A stretch of 64,000 nt of DNA from Magnaporthiopsis rhizophila. Lineage: Eukaryota > Ascomycota > Sordariomycetes > Magnaporthales > Magnaporthaceae. The stretch covers positions 620,001 through 684,000 of the forward strand of contig PYSS01000003.1 of the NCBI GenBank assembly GCA_003049465.1, written 5' to 3'. The notes under the pieces are model-generated. The model made no database searches. It was not told the DNA's origin and saw nothing but the letters and a program-made list of their open reading frames with translations. How positions within the stretch are numbered: position 1 is the first letter of the stretch; each line of letters opens with the position of its first letter. This document shows positions 23,072 through 35,218 of the stretch, piece after piece. Position numbers and translations under genes: made by a program.

Positions 23072-26000
23072 ATGGCACCAGCTGCCGTGTCCCCGCAGCG
23101 GGACATGTTGCGCCCGCTCGCGACCGCCTACGAGGACAGCGTCTCCTTCTTCCTCAACGGCACCAAAGTCGTGCTTGACGAGATAGACCCCGAGATCACG
23201 CTTCTAGAGTATCTCAGAGGCATTGGCCTGACTGGCACCAAGCTGTAACTCATGCCCGTTCTGTTGTTGCCCATCTGCCAAGCTCACTGTCGTCTTATGC
23301 GCTTGCCATCTCGCTGACACGAGAGAACGTCCATAACCGGATAGAGGCTGTGGAGAGGGCGGTTGCGGAGCCTGTACCGTCGTTGTCGCAGCCTGGAACC
23401 CGACCACCAAGCAGGTCTACCATGCCAGCGTCAACGCCTGCCTGGCCCCGCTGGCCAGCGTTGATGGCAAACATGTCATCACCATCGAGGGCATCGGAAA
23501 CTCCAAGAAGCCGCACGTAGCTCAGCAGCAAATTGCCCAGGGCAATGGAAGCCGTAAGACTGGCCATGAATTCATTCCTCAGCAATATCAAGTGGCGGTA
23601 GCATCCGCATAACTAACTCTTTTTCGGGCCATAGAATGTGGCTTTTGCACCCCTGGAATTGCCATGAGTCTGTCCCCTTGACCTTACCTAACTCTAGGAC
23701 TTATGCATTGGCACATTGACAATGCTTTTCTCGCCTGAATCCTCCTCGGGTCGCTAACAAACCCTGCCTTCTTCCAACGCGCAGGCCTGTATGCCCTTCT
23801 TAGGAATAACTCGGCTCCATCGGAACATGACGTGGAAGAGGCGTTCGATGGCAACCTGTGCCGCTGCACAGGCTACCGGCCTATTCTAGACGCTGCTCAG
23901 GCCTTCAGCGTGAAAAAGGCAAGCAACGGCTGCGGCAACTCCACTGCAGCCGGCGGGAGCGGCTGTTGCATGGAAAATGGCGATGGCCCTCCCGGAGGCT
24001 GCTGCAGGTCGGCTTCTAAGTCCAATGGCGACCAGCCCCCGCTCAAGACCTTCACGCGCCCGGAACTGGTAAAGTACGACCCCGAGACTGAGCTTATCTT
24101 CCCACCGGCGCTCAAGAAGCACGCGTTCAAGCCGCTGTCCTTTGGAAACAAGAGGAAACGGTGGTATCGCCCAGTGACGTTGGACCAACTGCTGGAGCTG
24201 AAGAGTGTCTTCCCGAACGCCAAAATCATTGGCGGTAGCACCGAGACGCAGATCGAGATCAAGTTCAAAGCACAGCAGTATCCGGTTTCCGTTTATGTTG
24301 GCGACATACCTGAGCTGCGCCAGTACTCCCTGAAGGATGACCACGTCGAGGTCGGCGGCAACGTCACGCTTACGGACCTTGAGGCCATCTGCAAAGAGGC
24401 CATCTCTCGTTATGGCGGCGCTCGAGCGCAGGTCTTCGCTGCCATGTACAAGCAGCTCAAGTATTTCGCCGGGAGGCAGATCAGGAACGTCGGCACACCG
24501 GCCGGCAATCTGGTCACCGCGTCACCCATCTCGGACCTGAACCCCATCTTTGTTGCTTCGGACTCGGTGCTGCTGGCAAAGTCTCAGGCCAAGGAAACCG
24601 AGATCTCTATGTCCACCTTCTTCCGGGGCTACCGACGGACGGCTCTCGAGGCCGACGCGGTCATTGCCTCGATTCGGATTCCTCTGACCCAGGAGACGGG
24701 CGAGTATTTCCGGTCCTACAAACAGGCGAAGAGGAAGGACGACGACATAGCCATTGTCACGGCGGCGCTCAGGGTGAAACTGGACGGTGAGGGTGTCGTA
24801 GAGAAGTGCAACCTTGTCTTTGGAGGGATGGCTGCGTTCACGCTGGCGGCCAAAGCCACGTCGGAGTTCATGACCGGCAAGAAATTCGCCGAGCTGGAGA
24901 CGCTCGAGGGTAGCATGAACGCTCTGGAGGAGGACTTCAATCTTCCCTTTGGCGTCCCGGGTGGCATGGCTTCCTACCGCAAGTCGCTCGCATTGGGCTT
25001 CTTCTACCGCTTCTACCACGACGTTATGGCCGAGCTGAGCGGCCAAGGCGCTACTTCCGCTGCCGCCGATCACGCAGACAAGGACGCCGTCGAGGAGCTG
25101 GAGAGGGACATCTCTACCGGAACCGTCGACGTCGACGCCACGGCAGCGTACCAGCAGGAAATCGTCGGAAAGGCCAACCCTCACCTGGCGGCGCTGAAGC
25201 AGACAACAGGTGAGGCGCAGTACACGGACGATATACCGCCGCTGGCCAACGAGCTGCACGGCTGCCTTGTGCTGTCCACCAAGGCGCACGCCAAGATCCT
25301 GTCGGTCGACTTCTCGGCCGCGCTCGAGATCCCCGGCGTGGTCGACTACGTGGACCGGCACGACATGCCGCGGCCCGAGATGAACCGCTGGGGCGCGCCG
25401 TACTTTGAGGAGGTCTTCCTCGCCGAGGACGAGGTCCTCACTTGCGGCCAGCCCATCGCCATGATTCTGGCCAAGACGGCACTCCAGGCGGCCGAGGGCG
25501 CGCGCGCCGTCAAGGTCGAGTACGAGGACCTTCCGGCCATCTTCACCATGGAGGAGGCCATCGAGAAGGAGAGCTTCTACAAGTTCTTCAAGGAGATTAA
25601 GAAGGGCGACCCGGAGGCTGCGTTTGCCAAGTGCGACCACGTCTTCAGCGGCGTGGCCCGCATGGGCGGCCAGGAGCACTTCTATCTCGAAACACAGACG
25701 GCTCTGGTGGTGCCTAAGCCCGAGGATGGCGAGATGGATATCTACTGCAGCACCCAGAACACAAACGAAACGTAAGTTTGGAGCAGTCGGCCGTGCTATG
25801 CTCTGCTGGTGTGTATGTGTATGTGCTAACAAAAGCTGCGTGACCCATCATCCACCGTACAGCCAAGTGTATGCGGCGCGTGTCTGCGACGTGCAGGTCA
25901 ACAAGGTCCTCGTCAAGGTCAAGCGGCTGGGCGGCGGCTTCGGCGGCAAGGAGTCGCGGTCGGTGCAGCTGAGCTCGATAGTGGCTCTGGCGGCGAACAA

Positions 26001-27588
26001 GACGCGGCGGCCGGTGAGGTGCATGTTGACGCGCGAGGAGGACATGGTGACGTCGGGCCAGCGGCACCCGTTCCTGGGGCGGTGGAAGGTTGGGGTCAAC
26101 GCCGACGGCAAGATGCAGGCGCTGGACCTAGACATCTTCAACAACGGCGGCTGGTCGTGGGACCTGAGCGCGGCCGTGTGCGAGCGCTCCTTGACGCACT
26201 GCGACAACTGCTACCGCGTGCCCAACGTCCACGTCCGCGGTCGCGTGTGCCGCACAAACACAATGTCCAACACGGCCTTCCGCGGCTTCGGCGGGCCCCA
26301 GGGCATGTTCATCGCCGAGACGTACATGGCCGAGGTCGCCGACCGCCTGGGCATGCCCGTCGAGAAGCTGCGCGAGATCAACATGTACCAGCCCCTGGAG
26401 GAGACGCACTTCAACCAGACCCTAACCGACTGGCACGTCCCGCTTATGTACCGCCAGCTGCAGGACGACACCGATTACAGCGCCCGCCAGGCCGCGGCCG
26501 CGCGCTTCAACGAGGCCCACCGCTGGCGCAAGCGCGGGCTGGCCCTGGTGCCGACCAAGTTCGGCATCTCCTTCACCGCCTACTGGCTCAACCAGGCGGG
26601 TGCGCTGGTGCACATCTACCACGACGGCTCCGTCCTGGTCGCGCACGGCGGCACCGAGATGGGCCAGGGCCTGCACACAAAGATGGCCATGGTGGCGGCG
26701 CAGGCGCTGGGCGTGCCGCTCGAGAACATCCACATCTCCGAGACGGCCACCAACACGGTTGCCAACGCCTCGTCCACGGCCGCCTCGGCCTCGTCCGACC
26801 TCAACGGCTACGCCATCGCCAACGCCTGCGACCAGCTCAACGCCCGCCTGGCCCCGTTCCGCGAGAGGCTCGGGCCCGAAGCCACAATGGGCCAGCTCGC
26901 CGAGGCGGCCTACTTTGACCGCGTCAACCTCTCGGCCCAAGGCTTCTACAAGACGCCCGAGATCGGGTACTCGTGGGACGAGAACAAGGGCAAGATGTTC
27001 TTCTACTTCACCCAGGGCGTCGCCGCGGCCGAGTGCGAGGTCGACACGCTCACGGGCACCTGGACCTGCCTGCGAGCCGACGTCAAGATGGACGTCGGCC
27101 GCAGCATCAACCCGGCCATCGACTACGGCCAGATCCAGGGCGCCTTCGTCCAGGGCATGGGCCTCTTCACCATGGAGGAGTCGCTCTGGCTGCGCTCGGG
27201 CCCCCAGGCCGGCCAGCTCTTCACCCGCGGCCCGGGGACCTACAAGATCCCCGGCTTCCGCGACGTGCCCCAGCGCTTCAACGTCACGCTGCTCAAGGAC
27301 GTCGAGTGGCAGGACCTGCGCACCATCCAGCGCAGCAGGGGTGTCGGCGAGCCGCCCCTGTTCATGGGCAGCGCCGTCTTCTTCGCCATCCGCGACGCCC
27401 TCAAGGCCGCCCGCGCCCAGTACGGCGTCGTCGCCACCGTCGGCGTCGACGACAGCCACGACGGCTTGCTCCGCCTCGAGAGCCCCGCCACCCCTGAGCG
27501 CATCCGCCTCGCCTGCGTCGATCCCATCATGGAGCGATCCAGGGTCGTGCCCAAGGACGGGGAGAAGAACTTTTTCATCGCCATCTGA
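23072..27588 (+). CDS. hxA: Xanthine dehydrogenase (purine hydroxylase I)
   Basis: Molybdenum-iron-flavin enzyme that oxidises hypoxanthine and xanthine to urate, presumably cytosolic or peroxisomal. Exons: 23072-23244, 23345-23553, 23635-23667, 23785-25771, 25863-27588; all introns GT-AG with agreeing phase; 1375 residues, the usual length. The N-terminal plant-type 2Fe-2S domain has GCGEGGCGACTV split by intron 1, the second 2Fe-2S domain has CGFCTPG and GNLCRCTGYRPI. A Cys-rich linker (GNSTAAGGSGCCMENG) leads to the FAD domain (GGSTETQIE, about residue 288). The Mo domain shows GGGFGGKES (about 824) and the catalytic Glu in GVGEPPLF (about 1295). Exon 3 is only 33 bases. Intron 3 uses the less usual donor GTCTGT but is required by frame. 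Confidence 0.97.
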
Positions 27589-27745
27589 GACTTGTGATCA
27601 AAGGGGTAGATGGCTGGCTTTATGCTGTTCTGCGGTGGATCACTCGTTCTAGCAGACTAGGTACCATACACCTAGGCAGGAAGCAAACACAAAAACATCA
27701 AGCAGAATGCCATGTGGGTACCTGGTTAAGTAGTAACACAAAAAA

Positions 27746-30700
27746 TCAAGTCGTTGGTTCGTTCTGTCGCCTCAGGCTCACAGACATGTAATTTTCACGC
27801 ATTAGTCGCTCCAGCCTGCCCTTGTCGTCATTGTAATGAGCCAGCTTGATGGCCGTTTGGATCCACCTCTTGGCCCTTTCCTCGTCTCCCTGGCCGGAAC
27901 AGTCGAGCCCGTGGTTATATGCCACAGTCGCGATCCACTCCAGCTCATCGCGAGGCCACAGTGAGTTTTCGACCTGCAACAGACGCCGTAGTTAGCATCG
28001 AGAATGAGTAACCTAAACAGAACCCAGCTCCCATGACAAGGCTTGTGTGGGGGACTACCCCTTACCTCGACTGATTTCCTTGCCACATCGCACGCCGTTT
28101 TGACTTGTTCGAATGCCAGCTCTGGATCTAGACCCATCGTTGCCTGGAACAGACAGCGGATATATCTGGCGAGCGTACTCGAGTCGTAGTCTTGCAGCTC
28201 CGACAGCTGGGTGATGACAACATTGAGAGTGGAATAGAACTCTACGGAAGCCCGTAGGCGGTCAGCAATTTTTGTTTTCCTACCACGATGTGACTATTAA
28301 GGAGCCAAGAGAGGAGGATGAAAAAAAATACCTTGTGAGGGAATCTGGCGGGGCCCTTGCAGCCGCAAGAGGCAGTCCGCCATGGCTCTGAACGTGTCGG
28401 CATTCTGGCAGATCACAGCCCGCCGCGCCACCTCGCCGAGCTGGGAAAACTGTCGCAGGTGAATGGCTGCCTCCAGATCGAAAATGATGATGGTCTGGAG
28501 TTTCTTGAGCAGGTGCCTGTAGTCGGCCGTCGAGACACCCTCGCCCTGCCGATATGCGTCCAGTGCTGTCTCAAACCCCGCCACATTCTTCCGCACCCCC
28601 TGATAGTCGAGGAGCTGCTGCTCGACGTCATCCTGTGCTCGAGCGACGGCGGTCAGAGCGGACGCGTTCACAAAATGGCAGAACACCCTGCGAAGTGGGA
28701 GGTCTCGTGCCACCGGAGAGCTTGCGTCTGCCGGGAAATGGTCCGCGATCCTGATGCAAGCGTCTAGGGTCCGAACCACCTGGCGTGGATCCCACGTCTG
28801 AGCGTTCTTGATTGCCAAGTTGTAGGAATTCTGACAGAACCACTCGAGCTCTCTGATATCGAACAGTTTGTTGCCGCTCGCGTCTGTCTCGTTTCTATCC
28901 ATTTCATTTGCGGCTGCGGATCTGCCGTGAGCATTAAAACAACACCATGAACTTTCGCGGAGACGCAACTAGTCACGCACCTTGATCGAAGACTGTTGCA
29001 ATGTCCGAGATGGTGGGCTCGTGGTCAGCATGACTGCCGCCGCCTTCCAGCAGCTTGTGCAGATATCGAATGGTGCATCTTTGAAGTGTTGGGAGGTGGA
29101 TCGGGCTGTTTGGGTTGTGTCCACGCGCCCGGATAAGCCGCTTCAAGGCCTCGGCAACGCATTCATTATCACCAGCCTTTTGGGCGTCTAGGACGCATGC
29201 GTACAGCAGATCCTCCCCTCTGTCGGAGGCGCTCAAGGTTTCCAGACATTGGGCAGCCAGGTCAAAGTCGCCACTGCGAGCTGCAACTTTGAATATCAAA
29301 TACCTTGTCATCTCTTCCTTCTGTGCCTGCTCGGCCATGCCGTGGTATGTGGATAGGGCCGCCGGTAGGTCGTTGAGAGACAGATAGCAGAGCAACAACT
29401 TTCTGCCAAGGGTGAGCGGGTGTATTGGAAGCGGACGGTGCCCGGCGAATAAATTGCGAGAACTCACCTTTCAACCTTGGCTCTGTTAGTCGGGCCTGAC
29501 TCCTGGAAAACTGGGGCAAGAGCGAGATGGCACCATTCCGATGCCACGTCGCAGTGTCCCTGGGAATAGCCAGCGTCGATCGTCTTCCAAATCAGCTGGT
29601 CCCCAGCGCTGTTAGATACCGAGATTTGACACTCGCGTGACTGACTAGATGGGCTCTGCATACCATCTGAGAGCCTGTAGCCGCTTTTGCCCCGACCGGC
29701 AGTTCCAGCTTGGAGAAGAATGCCTTAGCCTGCCGGATGCTGTCCATAGACTCTCGATGTTGGGTGGTCATTTTCACCCTGAGGACAACGAGCTTGTCAT
29801 ACCACTCGGCGCAATTGCCTCCCTCAAAGTTGGTACACTGCAAGCTCGCTAGAAACTCGTCGAGGATCTTCACCCCGAGACCAGGGCTCTTCTCGTGGAG
29901 CTTCTGAATGTGCCTCTTCAGAGCCTTGAAGTTGGGATCTGTAGACGTGAAGGCTTTGATCATGCGGCGGAGGACGTCGGCGTAGGCCTCGCCATCGAAG
30001 ACTTCGGCAGGCGACTTGCTGAGCAGCTCGAGGTTGAGAATGAGAACAAACGGCTGGCTCCCAATCTCGGTTTCAAGATAGCCGACCAGACCGCGTGCTT
30101 CTTCAAAGCCCTCCGGAGTCTCGAGCCCAAGAAGGGCCGTGATATATGCCTGAAAGATGGAGAGCCTTAGGCTTAGTCCTTGGGCACTGAGTTGACCAAC
30201 GTTCTGGCTGCCGATGATGTCGCTGCTCCTCTTTAGCCATTTGGAGGCCATGGGAAAGTCCTTCTTCACCATTGCCAGGTCCCAGCCAATTTCGTAAAGA
30301 ACTTCGGCTAGATTTTCCGCGGAGTCGTGGCCCAAGGATGGGAGCAGAGATTCCACCTGGGCGTACATGTGCTCGGCGACTTCAAGTCGATTCTCCCTCC
30401 AACACTGCCGTAAGCCGGTCAGTAATTATATATTTCCCAGACAGAGGCCACTAGATAGTCGGCAGCGTTACATACCAGAGTCACACGTATGCCGTAGTAT
30501 TCAGCCCTCAGACTGGAGCACTCGTGAGCCTGGGCGGCCTCGATGTCTCCTCTGCACAGCTTGTCTGCTTTGCCCTCGTAGACGGCCAGCTGCTGAACCA
30601 CGATCTGACTGAGTTCCGAACCTTGCTCCTCCTCTTCTGGGTCGTCAGCGGGGCTGCTATGCCATGGTGCGGACTCGGTGTGTGTCCGCGCGCTCACCGA

Positions 30701-31231
30701 TACACGATCTGGCTGCCCTCAGGCCCATCCGCATCAGGTTGGCCAGAGCTCCAGGAGTGCAGCCATCGTCCCACCGAGCCAGATGCATCATCTGGAAGGC
30801 GAGCACACGGGACGATAGAAGTAGGGTTCTCTGGGCGGCCGGCACGTTCTTGTCCGCGATGTCTCGGCGGACGTAGATGCATCGGTTCCAGAGGTTTGCG
30901 CCGACCCTGTCCAGGGTTCGGTCGCCGCAAAGCCCGGCACCGGGAGTCAGGTTTAGATGGTACTGGTTCTGGTGGTGCTCGATGCTGCGAATCTGCCTGC
31001 GGACGCTGGTGTGAAGGGTGGCCGCTGTGGCGGGGTCGAGGCTTCGGGTATGGAGGGTCTGGATCGCTTCCTCGGCAATTTCTGCGACTGGTCAGCGCCT
31101 TTGCGTACAGAAGCGCTCGTGGACGTATAAGAAACTGGCGGGAGATGGTAGTTACTGGTGATCGTAGCCTTCAGCTTCTTGATCTTGCCAGCCCGGCCGT
31201 TGGCGGCGGCGTCTGCGGGCGTTGGCGGCAT
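27746..31231 (-). CDS. SPO22: Meiosis-specific SPO22/ZIP4-like TPR protein
   Basis: Large helical-repeat protein of the SPO22/ZIP4 family, which in yeast and plants promotes class I crossovers and synaptonemal complex formation in meiosis. Nine exons: 31231-31156, 31081-30698, 30636-30476, 30404-29664, 29595-29468, 29402-28981, 28913-28332, 28241-28066, 27973-27746; 965 residues, near the family size. Recognisable segments are GANLWNRCIYVRR, an EVLYEIGWDLA repeat, GVRKNVAGFE and the C-terminal ELEWIATVAYNHGLD plus RAKRWIQTAIKLA, which resemble TPR pairs of Spo22. Exon borders were chosen by phase; the acceptors at 31081, 30636 and 29595 had alternatives, so a few residues there are uncertain. 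The 3' end is only 157 bases from that of xanthine dehydrogenase. Confidence 0.88.
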
Positions 31232-32051
31232 TGTCTACATTCTGGAGTGTGGGCGACCGTAGATGGGATTTGAGGCTTGAGTGAGTGAGGGCTACGTTGA
31301 TTGTGGCTACTTGAGAATGGATGTTCATTACGGGACAAGTTGGCTGAGGAAGGCGCGACATGTCCGTTCTTGACTTGATTGCCTAGCAGGCTCCGCGTTC
31401 TAGTCTGCAATGAGGGTTGGACATACAACATCCAACAAATTAAAAACGAGGGGAAATTTCAGAGGGATGAGAAAATGGACATCTCATGGTGCTTCCATGA
31501 TAGCTAGCGATAGGGGCGAGTGGAGGTCCAAATACAGTCTGCTTGCGCATCCCCCTGATGAATTGAATATCACAACTGGGACATGGGAGACAGCAGAGCA
31601 GATAGATATCGAGAGATCTAAAATGTTTTTATATTTCTTGGTCAGTGCATAGGTGGCAAGGTACCTACCTAGGTATTCCAACTTGGGATTTCCCCTAACT
31701 TCATCGTGAGCAGCAGGTTTGGTTCTTTAGGCTTAGGTACCTAGTCTCCAATTAGATGTCTTCAAAGCGCATATTGCCCAGGGTTTACGGACATAATAAT
31801 GGTATATCTCGGTGCCATACATCCTCGGACTGTCAATAATAAATGGTGCTGCTCCCTTATTATGCGGTCCGGTACGTAAGTCTGGAGTAGCCTCGGCGTC
31901 AGACCTGTAGCCATATGATGGACTCCCTAAGGTCTCTCCCCACGCCATCTCTAAGATATAGCAGTTTGTTGAGATGTTGCGTATTTCTTGGATCATAAAC
32001 GCACTTTTAGGCCTTGGCCTAACCAAACCAAATGGGGCAGCTGTGTTGTCT
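31232..32051. other. Intergenic with repeated TAGGTACCTA-type palindromes
   Basis: About 820 bases between two minus-strand genes with no supported gene. It contains palindromic AGGTACCT/CCTAGG strings at about 31659-31677 and 31732-31744 that recur in other spacers of the window. Confidence 0.6.
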
Positions 32052-34284
32052 TTAGTCGTCAGGCGGGTCGTGTGGCAGAAAGTTGCCCACGATCAAACTT
32101 GGACTGGGTGGATGTCAGCAAAGATAGCCTACTCTAGGTAGGCAGAAAATAGAACATCGGGTTTCTTTATCAACCGGCTGGTTTATAGCCAGGAGGAAGG
32201 GGCTTACATTTTGTGGTCATCCCTCCGAATCTTTAGTGAGAAACAGCACTTGATCGGCGGCTCTGTCGCCTTGTCATCCGGGTTCTTGAGGGAGCACGCT
32301 GTCAATAGTGTGTCGTGTGCCGGATCGAAAGCGATGGTGCCGAACTCTTCCCAATATCGGACCACCGATTCCTCGGTTAATATTTCGTGCAGAGCAATCT
32401 TGCCCTGGTCCGAGGTGAGGTCACAAGTCAGCTGTGAGCACTAAAGCCCGCCCAAGTAGCGAAGCCAAGAGATGGCGGGAAAGGGGTAGGTAGCAGGGAC
32501 AGGTGCATACATCGCGTAAACTGTCGACTGGCACGTTAATGAGCTCCGCCATCTCCTTGTTGCCCCTGAAGATTTCCCCTGTCCGCCGCCAGCAGCAGGC
32601 AGGGATGGCCATGCTCGCAAACACGCGGTCGTAGTCCATGAGCGTCTTTTCGAACCACATCTCGACGAAGACGAGCTCCATGTCCGTGAGCGCATGCACC
32701 TTCTCACGGAACTTGGGACGGAACCGGTCCAGCTGCCGCAGAATCTTCTGCTTGGACGACGCCGCGATATGGCTGTCCAGGTACGAGTTCAGCCGTGCGT
32801 ACCCCTTAACGTAGTTGAACGGCTTTAACAGCCCCGCGTCGTATTTGGCCTTGAGTAGCCGTTGCATCCGCGCTTCGGGCGTGTCGTTGCCCGATGGGTC
32901 GGCCGCCTGCAGGTAGTACTCGCGAGCCTTGTCGATGGGCACCACGCTCCCGGGTCTTGAGATGGCCTTACCCTTGTCTGCCTGCGGGATCGCCAAGGCG
33001 TCCTTCGATGTGCCACTCAGAGGCAACATGCTGTTGGCTCCCACGTCGAAGCCGCCGACGCTCCCTGACAGACCCAACCCCAGGCTCGATTCAGTCCCGG
33101 TGATGCCCTGCATCTGGTCATCCAGCAATGCCCCGTCATCCAGCAAGCTTCCGTGCAGGAAGTCGCTCAAGAGGTTGAACTCGTTGGTCACCTCAGGGGT
33201 TATAAGATTGTAACTGGGATGGTAGCTGTGCATATCGTGGAAGTGATTTTGGTTGAACCACGCGTCTGAGAACCCGGCAACTGTCCAAGGAGGGCCACCA
33301 ACGCAAGACTAAGTCAGCAATGCTTTCCCTCGTGGTATCTAGCCCAGAGCACCAGCTTAAAAAAAAAAAAAAAGCCGTGACGTACACTGGCCGAGCCCGC
33401 TCGGGGCCAACACATTGGTTCGCGATGCTTGTTGCTGCACGAGAAGGGGGTTGCCGTGGCCTAGCGAGGCCACGGCACCAAAGCCGGCCGGCTTGCCTGC
33501 CTGGGTGACGCCAACAGGATCCATTCTGTTGTCGAAGGATGGCGGAGGGCCCATTGATCCGACGCTCTGATCTGCTACCGAGACTTGCGCAACATCCGAC
33601 TGCGTCTCGGTCTCATCGACGGTAGAGGCTCCTACGGTGCTGCTTTTGGCCTTCTTTGTCTCGTGCTCGCGCGGCTCGTCGTGGCAGAGGTGGCCGATAT
33701 TGCGTTTTATACATCTGGTACATGGTCGCTCCTACGCGCGTCGCCTACTAGTCAGTACAGGCACGACTGTACCATGGGGGACCGACGAGGGTCCCCGCCC
33801 ACCAGCGGGCGGGCTCCGAAAACAAAACGAAAGAGGCCTTACATACGAGATCGCAGGTCATATGCTAGAAGCGGCCAGAGAGTCCATGGGTCAGTCATAA
33901 TTTGGGCCGGACGAGGCATGCTTTTCGGCGGGTCCTTGGCAAGGGGGCGTTTTATGCTTCTTGAGGAAGGAAGAAAGGTGAGATGCGCCGTTGGAGAACG
34001 CCGGACACGCTGAGGACATACAGATCTACGGCAGTAAACGCAGGCTAGTAGGAGCAGCGCGAGGGCGCTCAGAAAAGTCAGTACTAGGCAGCCGCAGGTG
34101 GGGATGGCGGTAGCGCTTTTGCGACGCGGGCTCGCCTACCATGGTTGACCTTGCGTCTCTTCTTGGGGGTCTTGGATTGCTCGTCCGAGTGCGGCGGCGG
34201 CGCATCGCCGGCGTCCTTGGATTGTTTGCGATCTGCTGCACCGCCATTGCCGTCGCTGGTCTGCTTGCCGCCATTCGACTCCAT
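32052..34284 (-). CDS. acuK: Zn2Cys6 + PAS transcription activator of gluconeogenesis (AcuK/ERT1 family)
   Basis: Nuclear zinc-cluster regulator; family members switch on gluconeogenic genes (PEP carboxykinase, fructose-bisphosphatase) on acetate, ethanol or other C2/C3 carbon sources. Seven exons: 34284-34140, 34044-34022, 33864-33847, 33731-33386, 33280-32511, 32404-32208, 32103-32052; all GT-AG, phases agree; 516 residues. The zinc cluster (about residues 50-80) is C-X2-C-X6-C-X5-C-X2-C-X8-C and is preceded by the basic KKRRKVNH. It is cut by three introns, so that one exon of 23 and one of 18 bases encode its first half. The C-terminal half carries the PAS-like region (IPACCWRRTGEIFRGNKEM...) and the end SLIVGNFLPHDP typical of AcuK/ERT1. 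Stopping at the apparent TAA at 32204 would lose this conserved end. Confidence 0.93.
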
Positions 34285-35218
34285 GGTGCTTCTCCCTCTT
34301 TCCAGTCTTTCTCAGCTTCTCCGGCCCTCCTTTTCAGTTGGTCGCGAATGCGCATTGGACGACGCAGGAAGATTGGCGTGAGCGGCGTCGACGTTCGTTC
34401 TCGGGCCCAATTCAGCGGCGGGCAAGCGAGCCACTATGTTCACAGAGGCGAGAATCGGCAGCCGTGCAAGCCCGGGGGAAAAAAGGGGGTCGCGAAGTAG
34501 AGATTTAGGGTTTTCTATGGCCGCGACTCGGTGCGCATATCGTACAGTATCGGACGAGACGGTAGGGACTTGTATATATGAGGCAGATGGGCGGTATGTT
34601 GGCGGATCTGGGCGCCCAACGGAGACCCCTATCGAGGGTATACGGTCGCAATCCGAGCGGCGATGGGATGCTGCGTCATCGGCCACGATGCGGGCTCGCG
34701 TGAGCACCTGGACGAGGGGCGGAGGTTTGCGGAGAACAACCGCTGTCTGTGCTGTGGGTGTTGTTGCTTTGCATCCAGGGCGGGGAGACAGACCCGAGGC
34801 AACCAGGGGAAAAAAAAAAAAAAAAGCAGAGCCGAGGGGCTGCATTTTCCAGCTGGCCAGGGATGGTCTGGGCGTCAGCAGGCCGACCGATATGCTCGCC
34901 TGAGCTGCGCCAGCGGCCAATCGAAAGGCCTAATTGATAGCAATAGTGGGCCACTGACAGTAAGCTTCAGGGCGTGTCACAGGCCCGGATTCAACACAGG
35001 GGCTATTTTTCGGCTGAAAGGAGCAAGAGCATTTGATGGATGTCATTTGATCTCATCGCAAACTTACTGCTGCGGCTAACCGCACATGCATCTTGATCAC
35101 GCGCCTTCTGTAGAACAGGACGACCCAGCGAGTAGCAGACCCAAGCATCTGGGTACACAATTTGACGCGATTCGATTCAAAGAGCTACCTCTCTCGGGCC
35201 GACTCAGAATAACACCAC
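34285..35218. other. acuK 5' flank / calpain 3' flank
   Basis: About 930 bases with no supported gene; contains a 16-base A run at 34810-34825. It should hold the acuK promoter and leader. Confidence 0.65.

Noticed and set aside
24522..25832. 436-codon minus-strand frame opposite xanthine dehydrogenase
   Set aside because: Mirror of a GC-rich coding strand; no family resemblance. The plus strand has all xanthine dehydrogenase motifs.
26422..27459. 345-codon minus-strand frame, and a 350-codon plus-strand frame at 26600-27652
   Set aside because: Both are low-complexity shadows of the Mo-domain exon, with Ala/Arg/Ser-biased translation.
29596..29663. Alternative very short intron (about 23-32 bases) in the SPO22-like gene
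   Set aside because: Too short for a fungal intron. The 68-base intron with a CTAAC branch motif keeps the same phase.
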